Source of the DNA: Bacillus sp. (in: firmicutes)
GTDB taxonomy: Bacteria; Bacillota; Bacilli; Bacillales; Bacillaceae
Assembly: GCA_031180805.1 (NCBI GenBank)
Contig: JAPSLL010000029.1
Location: forward strand, 12,418 to 50,592
Length of the DNA: 38,175 nucleotides
Reading direction: 5' to 3'
The translations under genes and the position numbers were made by a program. Each line of letters begins with the position of its first letter. Position 1 is the stretch's first letter. Of the stretch, positions 1 through 8,056 are shown in pieces. The notes under the pieces were generated by a model that saw nothing but the letters and a program-made list of their open reading frames with translations, did not search any database and was not told the DNA's origin.

Positions 1-40
1 AAGGTGAGATTTAAGTACTAACATTTGCTAACTTAAAGGA

Positions 41-80
41 GGCTTCCCAGTAATTCTCGAATTACTGGGAAGCCTTTTTA
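41..80 (+). terminator. Intrinsic terminator of a gene left of the window
   Basis: A perfect 15-bp inverted repeat (arms 41-55 and 60-74, 4-nt loop) is followed by a T tract at 75-80. It presumably ends a plus-strand gene whose coding part lies outside the window. Bases 1-40 show no recognisable coding sequence, and 81-187 hold nothing I can identify. Confidence 0.9.
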
Positions 81-187
81 TAGTTTACTAGATAGACGCC
101 AATCAAAACAAAATAAAACACTTTTTAGATAATGAATCTCTGTCCTCATGGCCCCTATTAAATACTTTGTGATAACTTGAAATTATA

Positions 188-250
188 TTGACAATAAGAT
201 GCTCCAACTCTAATATTGATAATAGTTATCATTATCAATATTAGAGGAGC
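188..250 (+). promoter_or_regulatory. Promoter with overlapping Fur box for the nik operon
   Basis: A near-consensus sigma-A promoter is visible: TTGACA at 188-193, a 17-bp spacer, TAATAT at 211-216. A 19-bp Fur-like box, GATAATAGTTATCATTATC, at 218-236 starts directly after the -10 and matches the classic Fur consensus at about 16 of 19 positions. Around it is a longer palindrome with perfect 14-bp arms (210-223 and 231-244) and flanking GCTCC (201-205) / GGAGC (246-250). The right edge contains the ribosome binding site of the next gene. The layout predicts repression of the nik operon by Fur when iron is plentiful. Fur rather than a relative such as PerR is inferred from the sequence match only. 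Confidence 0.85.
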
Positions 251-256
251 ATATTT

Positions 257-1882
257 ATGGCAAACCCAATAAATAATAAACGATTTTTAGTTATATTTGT
301 AATTATTCTTATTTTATCTATGGTTTTACTTGGATGTTCAAATGAATCAGTAGAAAATCCAAATTCTACAGGTAGAAGTGACAATATGATTACTTTTGCT
401 TGGCCTAGAGATATAGGTGAATTGAATCCACATATCTATAATCCATCTCAATTATTTGCTCAATCCATGGTATATGAACCTTTAGTTAGCTACCAGGATG
501 GAGGAGAGTTAAAGCCACATTTAGCAGAGTCATGGGAGATTTCCGAAGATGGGAAAGAATATTTGTTCAACTTACGTCAAGATGTGAAATTTACTGATGG
601 CACAAATTTTAATGCAGAGATTGTGAAGAAGAACTTTGATGCTATATTAGCAAATATCGATTTACACAGTTGGTTAGGATTTATTTCGAAGATTGCTCAA
701 ACAGAGGTCATCGATGAGTATACCTTTAAATTAACTCTAACAGAACCATATTACCCTACTATTCAGGAGCTAGCTGTTGTACGCCCAGTTCGATTCCTAG
801 GGGAAGCTGGTTTCCCTCAAGATGGTGACACTTCAAAAGGTGTAGAAAAGCCAGTTGGGACAGGCCCATGGGTATTAGATGAATACAAAGCAGATGAATA
901 TGCTGTATTTAAACGTAACGAAAATTATTGGGGAGAACTCCCAAGTATAGAGAAAATTAAAGTTAAAGTCATTCCAGATGCTGAAACACGTGTACTTGCT
1001 TTCGAAAAAGGGGACTTAGATGTTGTTTATGGTGAGGGTGTTATCGGTATAGATTCTTTTAAGCAATTAGAATCTACAGATTCATATGGGAGCAGCATTT
1101 CTGAACCGGTTGCTACTAGGCAGCTAGTTATGAATTCGAATAAAGAACAGCTCTCAGATGTACGTGTTCGTCAAGCATTACATTATGGATTTAATAAACA
1201 AGCAATGGTTGAGGGCGTGACATCTGGTTTGGAAGAGAAGGCTGACTATATCTTACCAACGAACTTCCCTTACACTTCAAATGTTGAGGCAACCAAGGTC
1301 GATTATAATGTTGAGAAAGCGAAACAATTATTGGATGAAGCAGGCTGGAAGTTGCCAAAAGGTAAAAATATTCGTGAAAAAGATGGGAAACCACTAGAAA
1401 TCGAGTTAATGTATAACTCTGCTGAATCCATTCAAAAAACAATGGCTGAAACATTACAATCCGAGTGGGCAGGATTAGGCGTAAAATTAAATATTGTTGG
1501 AGTTGAGCTTACCACTCAAGTTGAAAGATTCAAAGCGAATGAGTTTGATATGAACTTCTTCAGTAACTATGGCGCTCCATATGACCCACATACTTTCGTA
1601 AATATAGTTGCTACAGAAGGATTTGGATTTAGAGAGGCTATTTCAGCTTATTCTAATAAAGAGGAGTTACTGAACCAAATAGCTGAGGTTACACAAACAA
1701 CAGATGAAAATGAACGCCAAAAACTATACACGAAAATTTTAGGTTCACTACAAGAGCAGGGTGCCATTGTGCCTATTTCGTATATTAAGAAAATAGCAGT
1801 TTATCAAAAGAATGTTTCTAATTTTACATTCCCTGCTAACCGAGATGAACATCCATTTACAGGAATTAGTATTAAGAAGTAA
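257..1882 (+). CDS. nikA: Nickel-type (NikA/CntA family) ABC transporter substrate-binding lipoprotein
   Basis: Extracytoplasmic binding protein of a NikABCDE-type importer, in the SBP_bac_5 (peptide/nickel) family. The N-terminus is a lipoprotein signal: a hydrophobic stretch at residues 9-25, then the lipobox LLGC with lipidated Cys27. The mature part follows E. coli NikA closely along its length: FAQSMVYEPLV near 67-77, GTGPW near 200-204, NYWGE near 222-226, GAPYDPH near 438-444. Trp139 and Arg176 fall where E. coli NikA has Trp100 and the chelate-binding Arg137. The position of NikA Trp398 is Tyr437, and the loop holding NikA His416 (here about 448-464) has no histidine. The ligand is therefore more likely a metal-chelate or metallophore than free nickel. 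ATG start with GGAG 246-249. First gene of a five-gene operon under a Fur box. Sure of the family, less of the metal. Confidence 0.9.
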   Translation: MANPINNKRFLVIFVIILILSMVLLGCSNESVENPNSTGRSDNMITFAWPRDIGELNPHIYNPSQLFAQSMVYEPLVSYQDGGELKPHLAESWEISEDGKEYLFNLRQDVKFTDGTNFNAEIVKKNFDAILANIDLHSWLGFISKIAQTEVIDEYTFKLTLTEPYYPTIQELAVVRPVRFLGEAGFPQDGDTSKGVEKPVGTGPWVLDEYKADEYAVFKRNENYWGELPSIEKIKVKVIPDAETRVLAFEKGDLDVVYGEGVIGIDSFKQLESTDSYGSSISEPVATRQLVMNSNKEQLSDVRVRQALHYGFNKQAMVEGVTSGLEEKADYILPTNFPYTSNVEATKVDYNVEKAKQLLDEAGWKLPKGKNIREKDGKPLEIELMYNSAESIQKTMAETLQSEWAGLGVKLNIVGVELTTQVERFKANEFDMNFFSNYGAPYDPHTFVNIVATEGFGFREAISAYSNKEELLNQIAEVTQTTDENERQKLYTKILGSLQEQGAIVPISYIKKIAVYQKNVSNFTFPANRDEHPFTGISIKK

Positions 1883-1900
1883 CCGACAGGAGCGTTGTTC

Positions 1901-2845
1901 ATGGGTACTTATGTCTTGAAACGAATAATCACCATTGTTCCAATCTTTCTTTTGGCCACTCTGCTTACATTTGGAATGATAAACCTATCACCAGTGGACC
2001 CGGCAGAGGCATATTTTACTGCTGCACATATCCAGGCAACAGATGAAATGCTGGAACAAAAAAGACTTGAGTTCGGTTTAGATCAGCCTCTCTTTATCCA
2101 ATATGTGAATGCCCTTATTAAGATTTGCCAATTTGATTTAGGCATATCTTATGTTACGAATAAACCTGTCTTGGAGGAGATATCCTCCCGAATGCCAGCA
2201 ACTATTCAGTTAACTATAAGCAGTCTTTTGATTGCAATCTTAGTAAGTGTTCCTATTGGATTTTTAGCAGGTATAAAGAAAAACAGCGTAATTGACCATT
2301 TTAGTAGATTCCTCTCTTTTATAGGGGCATCCATCCCATCATTTTGGTTAGGTTATTTATTCATTTTTTTCTTTTCTGTAAAACTAGACCTTTTACCAGT
2401 AGAAGGTACAGGAACCTGGCAACATTTAATTTTACCTTCAGTCACGCTGGCTTTCCCGTTAATAGCTTTATATACCCGACTGCTACGTGCAAGCGTTCTA
2501 GAAAATTTACAAGAGTCTTATGTGCTCTTTGCACGGACGAGAGGGATTCATGAAAAAGCCATAATGGGAAAGCATGTATTAAGAATTGCCATTTCCCCTA
2601 TGATTACCGGACTTGGAATGAATTTAGGAAACTTAATGACTGGAGCTGTAATTGTAGAGGCAGTCTTTTCATGGCCAGGGTTTGGGCGATTTTTTATTGA
2701 GGCTATTTTTAATCGTGATGTTCCTGTTATTCAAGGCTATGTGCTATTAGCAGCGGGATTATTCCTTATAAGCAACTTAATTGTCGACCTTATCCAAATG
2801 TATATTGATCCGCGTATTTCTAGAAAAGGAAGGCAGTACCAATGA
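1901..2845 (+). CDS. nikB: Nickel-type ABC transporter permease, NikB family
   Basis: First membrane subunit of the importer (BPD_transp_1, DppB/NikB type), 314 aa with about six membrane helices. A helix near residues 7-27 is followed by an outside loop with the typical LGLDQP-like segment (FGLDQPLFIQY). The cytoplasmic EAA-type loop that contacts the ATPases is the segment around FARTRGIHEKAIMGKH. The end, ending near YIDPRI, is typical of the family. I choose ATG 1901 over the in-frame TTG at 1895 because the Shine-Dalgarno AGGAG at 1888-1892 is 8 nt from the ATG and only 2 nt from the TTG. The gene follows nikA by 18 nt and overlaps nikC by 4 nt. Confidence 0.92.
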   Translation: MGTYVLKRIITIVPIFLLATLLTFGMINLSPVDPAEAYFTAAHIQATDEMLEQKRLEFGLDQPLFIQYVNALIKICQFDLGISYVTNKPVLEEISSRMPATIQLTISSLLIAILVSVPIGFLAGIKKNSVIDHFSRFLSFIGASIPSFWLGYLFIFFFSVKLDLLPVEGTGTWQHLILPSVTLAFPLIALYTRLLRASVLENLQESYVLFARTRGIHEKAIMGKHVLRIAISPMITGLGMNLGNLMTGAVIVEAVFSWPGFGRFFIEAIFNRDVPVIQGYVLLAAGLFLISNLIVDLIQMYIDPRISRKGRQYQ

Positions 2846-3672
2846 AAGCAAAGTTTTGTGATATGTTAAAAAGTCAAAAAGTTATTGTCATTTGTTCTTT
2901 AATACTGTGCGTTTTATTTTTGATCACTATCTTTGCTCCGTGGATTGCACCTAATGACCCTATCGCTGTCAATTTAACTCATAAACTACAGCAGCCTTCA
3001 TTGGATTACCCATTAGGAACAGATCATTTAGGTCGATGTACATTTTCGCGTATCTTATATGGTGCACGAATTTCAATAGGGTTTGCTATGCTAATATTTA
3101 TTTCAGCTTTAAGTATTGGTTTGATTATTGGTATCATTGCTGGGTATAAAGGTGGTTGGGTTGATCAATTGTTAATGAGATTCGGTGATGGTCTGATGGC
3201 GATCCCAAGCCTTTTGTTTGTTCTTGGTTTTGTTGGTATTTGGGGAGCTGGTCTTAAACAAGTCATTTTAGGATTAATTCTCGTACAATGGGTTTATTAC
3301 GCAAGGGTAATTCGAGGAATGGTTCTAAGCTTGAAAGAACAGAACTATATTACTGCAGCTAAAATCAGTGGTTCTTCTACATGGTCCATCATGAAGAAAC
3401 ATATTATTCCTAATGTTCTTCCATCACTGGCTGTAATGGGAACATTAGAAATGGGCTGGGCAATTATGAATTTATCATCCATGTCCTTTTTAGGCTTAGG
3501 TGTACAACCCCCTATACCAGAGTGGGGGGCGATGATTCTTGAAGGGAAGTCATATATCAGAACACATCCAGCTTTAATGATTTATCCAGGTCTAAGTATT
3601 ATGCTAGTCGTTGTTACCTTTAATTTACTAGGTGAATCACTATCAGAACGCTTTGGGGTTAAACGCCGCTAA
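2842..3672 (+). CDS. nikC: Nickel-type ABC transporter permease, NikC family
   Basis: Second membrane subunit, 276 aa (DppC/NikC type). An N-terminal helix at about 14-34 precedes the family motif PLGTDHLGR near residues 57-65. Here the motif continues with Cys, where the family usually has Asp (GRD). The EAA loop is around AAKISGSSTWSIMKKHIIPN, and LGLGVQPPIPEWGAM near 216-230 is diagnostic of this permease class. The start ATG overlaps the nikB stop in an ATGA arrangement, which implies translational coupling and equal amounts of the two permeases. It should form a heterodimer with NikB in the cytoplasmic membrane. Confidence 0.92.
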   Translation: MKAKFCDMLKSQKVIVICSLILCVLFLITIFAPWIAPNDPIAVNLTHKLQQPSLDYPLGTDHLGRCTFSRILYGARISIGFAMLIFISALSIGLIIGIIAGYKGGWVDQLLMRFGDGLMAIPSLLFVLGFVGIWGAGLKQVILGLILVQWVYYARVIRGMVLSLKEQNYITAAKISGSSTWSIMKKHIIPNVLPSLAVMGTLEMGWAIMNLSSMSFLGLGVQPPIPEWGAMILEGKSYIRTHPALMIYPGLSIMLVVVTFNLLGESLSERFGVKRR

Positions 3673-3692
3673 TGAAAAAGGACTGTTGAAAA

Positions 3693-4523
3693 ATGGAAGC
3701 AAATGATCGAGATATTTTAAATGTAAAAGACTTACATGTACACGTAAAAACCGTTGAGGGTTTATCTACACTTGTTCAGGACATTAATTTTGGAATTAAA
3801 AAAGGGAAGATACTAGGTCTTGTTGGGGAAAGTGGTAGTGGAAAAACGGTTACAAGTATGTCTATCATGCAGCTGCATGATAAGAAGAATATGGATATTA
3901 GAGGGAGTGTTACACTGAAAGGCAGGGAATTGAATGGTCTAGAAAACAAAGAAATGCGGAAAATTCGAGGGAAAGATATTGCTTTTATTATGCAAAATCC
4001 GATGAATGCTTTTACCCCAGTTTTTACGATTGGCCATCAATTTATTGAAACAATTAAATCTCATACTTCATTAAATAAAAAGCAGGCAAGAAAGCTTGCG
4101 ATTGATGTGATGGAGAATGTAAATTTGCCAGATCCCTATAAATTGTTAAGAAACTATCCTTTTCAGTTAAGTGGAGGTATGCTTCAACGAGTAATGATTG
4201 CCATGGCTGCATGCTTACAGCCATCTGTTATTATTGCCGATGAGCCAACTACAGCACTTGATCTTCATAGTCAATTATTAGTATTGCGTCTATTAGATAA
4301 AGTTCGCTCAGAATATGGAACATCTATTTTACTTATTTCTCATGATCTTGGAGTTATTTCAGAGTTAGCTGATGATGTAATTGTAATGCAACATGGGAGA
4401 ATAGTAGAAACTGCAAATGTGTTAGAATTATTTGATAATCCACAACATGAGTACACGAAGAAGCTATTAAGGACAAGACCAACCTTATATTCTCAAAAAC
4501 AACCCTATACCTATAGGTTGTGA
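3693..4523 (+). CDS. nikD: Nickel-type ABC transporter ATP-binding protein, NikD family
   Basis: First ATPase of the importer, 276 aa. All ABC motifs are present: Walker A GESGSGKT (about residues 47-54), Q-loop in FIMQNPMNAFTPVFTIGHQ, signature LSGGMLQR, Walker B VIIADEPTTALD, and H-loop ISHDLG. FTPVFTIGHQ and a C-terminus with PQHEYTKKLL are typical of the NikD/DppD/OppD branch. The C-terminus lacks the four-cysteine iron-sulfur segment seen in some DppD proteins. RBS AAAGGA lies shortly before the ATG, 20 nt after nikC. An imperfect inverted repeat (CAACC...GGTTG, about 4499-4520) covers the last codons but has no T tract. Confidence 0.92.
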   Translation: MEANDRDILNVKDLHVHVKTVEGLSTLVQDINFGIKKGKILGLVGESGSGKTVTSMSIMQLHDKKNMDIRGSVTLKGRELNGLENKEMRKIRGKDIAFIMQNPMNAFTPVFTIGHQFIETIKSHTSLNKKQARKLAIDVMENVNLPDPYKLLRNYPFQLSGGMLQRVMIAMAACLQPSVIIADEPTTALDLHSQLLVLRLLDKVRSEYGTSILLISHDLGVISELADDVIVMQHGRIVETANVLELFDNPQHEYTKKLLRTRPTLYSQKQPYTYRL

Positions 4524-4556
4524 TAGACCGATTTAATTTTCCGAGGGGTGAAACCA

Positions 4557-5378
4557 TTGAGCTTATTACAGGTAAAACAAGTAAATCTTAGCTTTAAATC
4601 TAAGAAGCTTTTTATAGGGAAGGATCTATCAAATAAAGTTCTTAATGATATTTCCTTTTCAATTGAAGAAGGAACATGTTTAGGTTTAATTGGAACAAGT
4701 GGAGCCGGTAAAAGTACCTTAGGAAAAGTAATTCTCGGGATCCAACGTCCACAGCAAGGTCAGGTGCTGTTTCAAGGATATGACATTTATAATGCGGATA
4801 AAGCAACCCGACAAAAACTACGTCGCGATCTACAAGTTGTATTTCAGGACTCCTATTCAGCTGTTAACCCACGGATGACTGCCGAGCGTATTATCAGCGA
4901 GCCATTAGAGAACTATGAAAAACTAACCGTAGCAGAACAAAGAAAAAGGGTTATTGAGCTATTGGAAAGAGTAGGATTGAGCGAAAAGGATTTAACAAAA
5001 TATCCACATCAATTTAGCGGCGGACAATTACAAAGGATTAACATATCTAGAGCAATCGCTCTTAAACCGAAGTTAATCGTCCTTGACGAATCGGTAAGTA
5101 GTTTAGATATGGTTACACAAAGCTTAATTTTAGAACTATTAAGAGAATTAAAAACTGACTTTGGCTTATCTTATCTTTTTATTACTCACGATATTAAAGC
5201 GGCTTTTTCGATTTCTGATAAAATTGGTGTCCTTGAAAAAGGTAACTTAATTGAGCTTTACAATTCTAAAGAACAGTTTTTTTCCTCGAAACATCCTGTT
5301 GTTAAAAGGATGAGAGACTCTATTCTTGCTGAACATCCACGTTTTCGTACAATTACGACGGGACCAAACATAGTATAA
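4557..5378 (+). CDS. nikE: Nickel-type ABC transporter ATP-binding protein, NikE family
   Basis: Second ATPase of the importer, 273 aa. Walker A is GTSGAGKST, the signature is FSGGQLQR, Walker B is LIVLDESVSSLD (Ser-Val where DEPT is usual, seen in NikE/OppF-type proteins), and the H-loop is ITHD. I place the start at TTG 4557, since the strong Shine-Dalgarno GAGGGGTG at 4543-4550 is 6 nt upstream. The alternative GTG at 4548 lies inside that Shine-Dalgarno and would add three residues. It should pair with NikD as the motor of the complex. Last gene of the operon, followed by a hairpin terminator. Confidence 0.9.
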   Translation: MSLLQVKQVNLSFKSKKLFIGKDLSNKVLNDISFSIEEGTCLGLIGTSGAGKSTLGKVILGIQRPQQGQVLFQGYDIYNADKATRQKLRRDLQVVFQDSYSAVNPRMTAERIISEPLENYEKLTVAEQRKRVIELLERVGLSEKDLTKYPHQFSGGQLQRINISRAIALKPKLIVLDESVSSLDMVTQSLILELLRELKTDFGLSYLFITHDIKAAFSISDKIGVLEKGNLIELYNSKEQFFSSKHPVVKRMRDSILAEHPRFRTITTGPNIV

Positions 5379-5434
5379 TCTGAAGAACTTAATCGACGAC
5401 CTAAATCGTGAAGTCAAAATAAAAACGAATATCT

Positions 5435-5476
5435 AAAGTCACAATATATCAAAAATGCTGTGACTTTGTTTTGTTT
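5435..5476 (+). terminator. Intrinsic terminator of the nik operon
   Basis: A 9-bp stem, AAAGTCACA (5435-5443) with TGTGACTTT (5459-5467), has a 15-nt loop and is followed by a T-rich run to 5476. It lies 57 nt after the nikE stop. The rest of 5379-5548 shows no gene. Confidence 0.75.
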
Positions 5477-5548
5477 AAAGGAAATAATATCAGTTTACAA
5501 AGTTCTACGTCTTTAAGAACTATAAATACATCTTTAACAAATAAATAA

Positions 5549-5655
5549 TACAAGGTTTTAGCCCTTCCCATTGTTATATCTCAGATGACCACAGCACTCC
5601 AAGGAACCATTGATACTGCGGTAGTTGGTCAACTTCCTAATCCAATCTTTAAATG
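5549..5655 (+). pseudogene. Remnant of a MATE-family multidrug exporter
   Basis: One frame from 5549 reads KVLALPIVISQMTTALQGTID and then TAVVGQLPNPI. This is the hallmark of the first membrane segment of MATE (NorM/DinF-type) exporters, where ALPI(V/I)...DTAVVG is strongly conserved. A stop lies just upstream (5546-5548), there is no start codon, and family resemblance ends at about 5655, roughly 33 codons into a normally 450-residue protein. It is therefore a leftover of a deleted gene. The overlapping minus-strand open frame at 5558-5791 is a shadow of this remnant. Confidence 0.7.
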
Positions 5656-5656
5656 T

Positions 5657-5689
5657 AAAAAAATGAATACTGTACGATACAGTATTCAT
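5657..5689 (-). terminator. Terminator of the small membrane protein gene (minus strand)
   Basis: A perfect 12-bp inverted repeat (5663-5674 and 5678-5689, 3-nt loop) is followed on the minus strand by seven T (complement of 5657-5663). It lies about 90 nt downstream of the 5778-6089 gene. On the plus strand it abuts the MATE remnant. Confidence 0.8.
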
Positions 5690-5777
5690 TTCCATTAGGA
5701 TGTTACATTTTTTATTAGAGTTTGCAAAGCCGCTGTTTGAAGGTTGCTTTGTTAACATATTTAAAGGCGTTAACCGT

Positions 5778-6089
5778 TTAATTAAAATCAAAATCCATTA
5801 AATATCTTCCGGTATTCACAAGATATAAAGGTAATGCATAAATATTAGTAGCAATTGCTCCGGAAATGATAGCTAAAACCCAAAAGAATATTTTATTACT
5901 TAAAGGCAAATCGGAAAAAGTCAGCACAATTGCCCCGAAAAATATAATTGCAGTTAAAATATTCATTAAAATGCTTGAAACGGACGCAAGTATTATTATA
6001 CCTTGTCCTAAGATTACTAATAATAAACCAACAATGTTAAATATAAGTTTTATTACTATTTTCATTATCACATTTAATACGTTTATCAT
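5778..6089 (-). CDS. Small hydrophobic membrane protein of unknown function
   Basis: A 103-aa protein that I do not recognise. It is strongly hydrophobic, with predicted membrane segments at about residues 8-30, 33-58 and 65-90, and ends in a polar tail, NTGRYLMDFDFN. There is no signal peptidase site and no Cys or His cluster. The start ATG at 6089 is preceded by GAGG at a normal distance (GAGGATATAAAC-ATG on the minus strand), and a strong terminator follows, so it is probably a real single-gene unit. No neighbour suggests a role. The opposite-strand open frame at 5866-6129 is its shadow. Confidence 0.6.
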   Translation of the reverse strand: MINVLNVIMKIVIKLIFNIVGLLLVILGQGIIILASVSSILMNILTAIIFFGAIVLTFSDLPLSNKIFFWVLAIISGAIATNIYALPLYLVNTGRYLMDFDFN

Positions 6090-6717
6090 GTTTATATCCT
6101 CTTTTTTAAATAATATGTTTTTCTACTAGAACTGTCAGACTCAATAAAATAACCATTGACCGGGAACTAACAGCAAATATTGAAAACATATACTCAAGAA
6201 TTTTTCTAAGAGATTTATAGTATACACATAATTAGATAAAGAAAATTAATTTAGTGTAAAAAAATCTTCATACTTTCGGCTAGTGGTATCTCTTTATAGA
6301 GAATATCCAGAACTATTTCATAGTGTAACATTTTCCAGAATGTTGTAAATAGTAATAATATCCTATTTATGTTTAAATATGGTAATACTGTTGATTATCT
6401 TTGCTAAAAGGACCAAAGAGGTAATTGAACATGGCAACCCAACAATAATTATAATAAAAATATATTCAAATTGAACTTATCCCATTTCTCTGAAATTACA
6501 TCTTTAAGGGTTGTTGCTTCACTAAATATTTGATAGTGCCTCCAAAATGAAATAAGATTTTTAAATTGTTCCCTATCTTCAGGCGGTATGGTAATGAAGA
6601 TTTTTATCATTTCGGATACAATACCCTAAAACAAGTTGATAAAGAGGGATTTAATCAAAATATTTGGTAGACCTAGTTCGTAGTGTAATTTGGACAAAGA
6701 TCCATAGAGCTAATTAG
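6090..6717. other. Long AT-rich intergenic stretch, mostly without recognisable features
   Basis: About 630 bases between the small membrane protein and the symporter terminator. I see no complete gene, RNA motif or mobile-element end here. The only coding-like signal is the short minus-strand frame at 6449-6610, listed separately. With the MATE remnant nearby, this stretch may be the decayed interior of former genes. Confidence 0.5.
6449..6610 (-). CDS. Possible small or truncated ORF, 53 aa
   Basis: A minus-strand frame starting at ATG 6610 encodes MIKIFITIPPEDREQFKN followed by about 35 more residues (…FWRHYQIFSEATTLKDVISEKWD…) to a TAA at 6449-6451. The composition (charged, Trp-containing, soluble) looks like genuine protein rather than random AT-rich translation. 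There is no good ribosome binding site at normal distance; the nearest purine stretch is about 16 nt upstream. It could be a decayed fragment. I do not recognise the family. Confidence 0.3.
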   Translation of the reverse strand: MIKIFITIPPEDREQFKNLISFWRHYQIFSEATTLKDVISEKWDKFNLNIFLL

Positions 6718-6757
6718 TAATAAAAAGAGCACAATTAGCTAGAAAAACTAATTGTGC
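6718..6757 (-). terminator. Terminator of the arabinosidase-symporter operon (minus strand)
   Basis: A perfect 10-bp stem (6729-6738 with 6748-6757, 9-nt loop) is followed on the minus strand by a T-rich tail (complement of 6718-6728). It sits 30 nt after the symporter stop codon. Confidence 0.85.
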
Positions 6758-6786
6758 CTATCTTAGAAATTGATATATTCATAAAC

Positions 6787-8040
6787 TTATCTACTTGCAA
6801 CCAATTGTTCGTTAACGCTAGGCTGATGATGTCTTTCACTCTTCATAATTAACGCACCAATGGTAACGAATACAATTACCATCAATGACATGATAACATA
6901 CGAGTTTTGGAATCCCATAGTCTTATATAAGGAGCCCATTACATAAGAGAAGATGGTGATACCAATTTGTTTTGCGAAGTTAAATCCAAGCATATAGACG
7001 GTTGCTGATAGTCGAACATCGAATACACCTGTAATATATTTCATGATTGAAATGAGCATTAATGGCATTTCGATAGATGCAAGGATTCTCCAGAGTGACA
7101 GCATCCAAATCTCTGTGAAAAATGCGGAGCCTAGGATACGGATGAATAAAATAATTCCTGCTAGAATAAGTCCGTTTTTAGCTCCTATTTTGTTAATAAA
7201 CCATGGTGTTAACACCATAAATCCTGCTTCGATAAAGACTTGTATCGAGGCAATACGGCTAAATACGAGTTCTCCTCTAGATGCGTCATCAAAAAAACTA
7301 GTAAAGTAATTCGGGAATTGTTGATCAAAGACGTCAAACATTGTTGCGATCCCAATCATCATGATACAAAATCCCCAAAAGCTTCTGTTTTTAAAGACGT
7401 TCATGATATTTTCTTTTGTAACAGGAGTTTCATCATCCTCTTGAGAATCTTCACTACTAGTATCCTCATTTTTGACACGAAGTGCCCATAAGAGTACACC
7501 TAGAACAATGGCAGAAACCGTACATGCCCAGAAAATACTATAAGGGTTACGTACAAACATGATTCCACCAATAAATGCAGCTGTACCACCAGCTAATGAA
7601 CCGAAAAGACGAACATGCCCATATTCATAATTACTTGCCCGTGTAGAACGTTCAATATATGCTTCGACAACGCCGACACCACCGTTTAAACACAAGCTTA
7701 AGAATGCTCCACCAACAATTGCGCCGAATACAGCATTAATTTGAAGGAGTGGAATAAAAGCAAATTGAACGAAAGGCCCAATAAATAACAGGCATAAAAC
7801 AACGAAACCGAATAAATATTTCTTTAAGCCTAGCTTATCCTGGATTAATCCATAAAGCGGTTCCAAGATAAGGGCAGTTACAGCCATTGCTGAGAATACT
7901 AAACCTGAAACACTCGTATCCAGATGTGCTGTTTTATTTAGCCAAAATGGCAAGAAGGCAAATATTAAAGCCCAGATCATGAAGTAAAAATAGTACATAC
8001 CGCCGAAGTTCCAGAATTTAAGTTGTTTTAAGTTACTCAT
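6787..8040 (-). CDS. LacY-like oligosaccharide:H+ symporter (MFS)
   Basis: A 417-aa, 12-helix major facilitator of the LacY/CscB/RafB oligosaccharide:proton family, imported sugar unproven. Several landmarks align with E. coli LacY: DKLGLKKY after helix 2, VEAYIER with Glu126, GHVRLFG with Arg144, INKIGAKNGLILAG, Glu271 (LacY Glu269), Arg301 (Arg302), Glu324 (Glu325), KYITGVFDVRLSATVY. LacY His322 is replaced by Ala321 and Lys319 by Arg. The middle loop (about 190-208) is unusually acidic. It follows the GH43 gene by 16 nt with RBS AAAGGA, under an AraR-type promoter. I infer uptake of arabinose-containing oligosaccharides from pectin or arabinan. Confidence 0.85.
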   Translation of the reverse strand: MSNLKQLKFWNFGGMYYFYFMIWALIFAFLPFWLNKTAHLDTSVSGLVFSAMAVTALILEPLYGLIQDKLGLKKYLFGFVVLCLLFIGPFVQFAFIPLLQINAVFGAIVGGAFLSLCLNGGVGVVEAYIERSTRASNYEYGHVRLFGSLAGGTAAFIGGIMFVRNPYSIFWACTVSAIVLGVLLWALRVKNEDTSSEDSQEDDETPVTKENIMNVFKNRSFWGFCIMMIGIATMFDVFDQQFPNYFTSFFDDASRGELVFSRIASIQVFIEAGFMVLTPWFINKIGAKNGLILAGIILFIRILGSAFFTEIWMLSLWRILASIEMPLMLISIMKYITGVFDVRLSATVYMLGFNFAKQIGITIFSYVMGSLYKTMGFQNSYVIMSLMVIVFVTIGALIMKSERHHQPSVNEQLVASR

Positions 8041-8056
8041 GTTAGTTAATTCCTTT

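Noticed and set aside
1191-1454. Minus-strand open frame inside nikA, and similar opposite-strand frames inside other genes
   Set aside because: These are shadows of well-supported genes; none has its own ribosome binding site or recognisable motifs.
5558-5791. Minus-strand 77-codon open frame
   Set aside because: It lies opposite the MATE remnant and runs through the terminator of the neighbouring gene. It has no ribosome binding site and no family resemblance.
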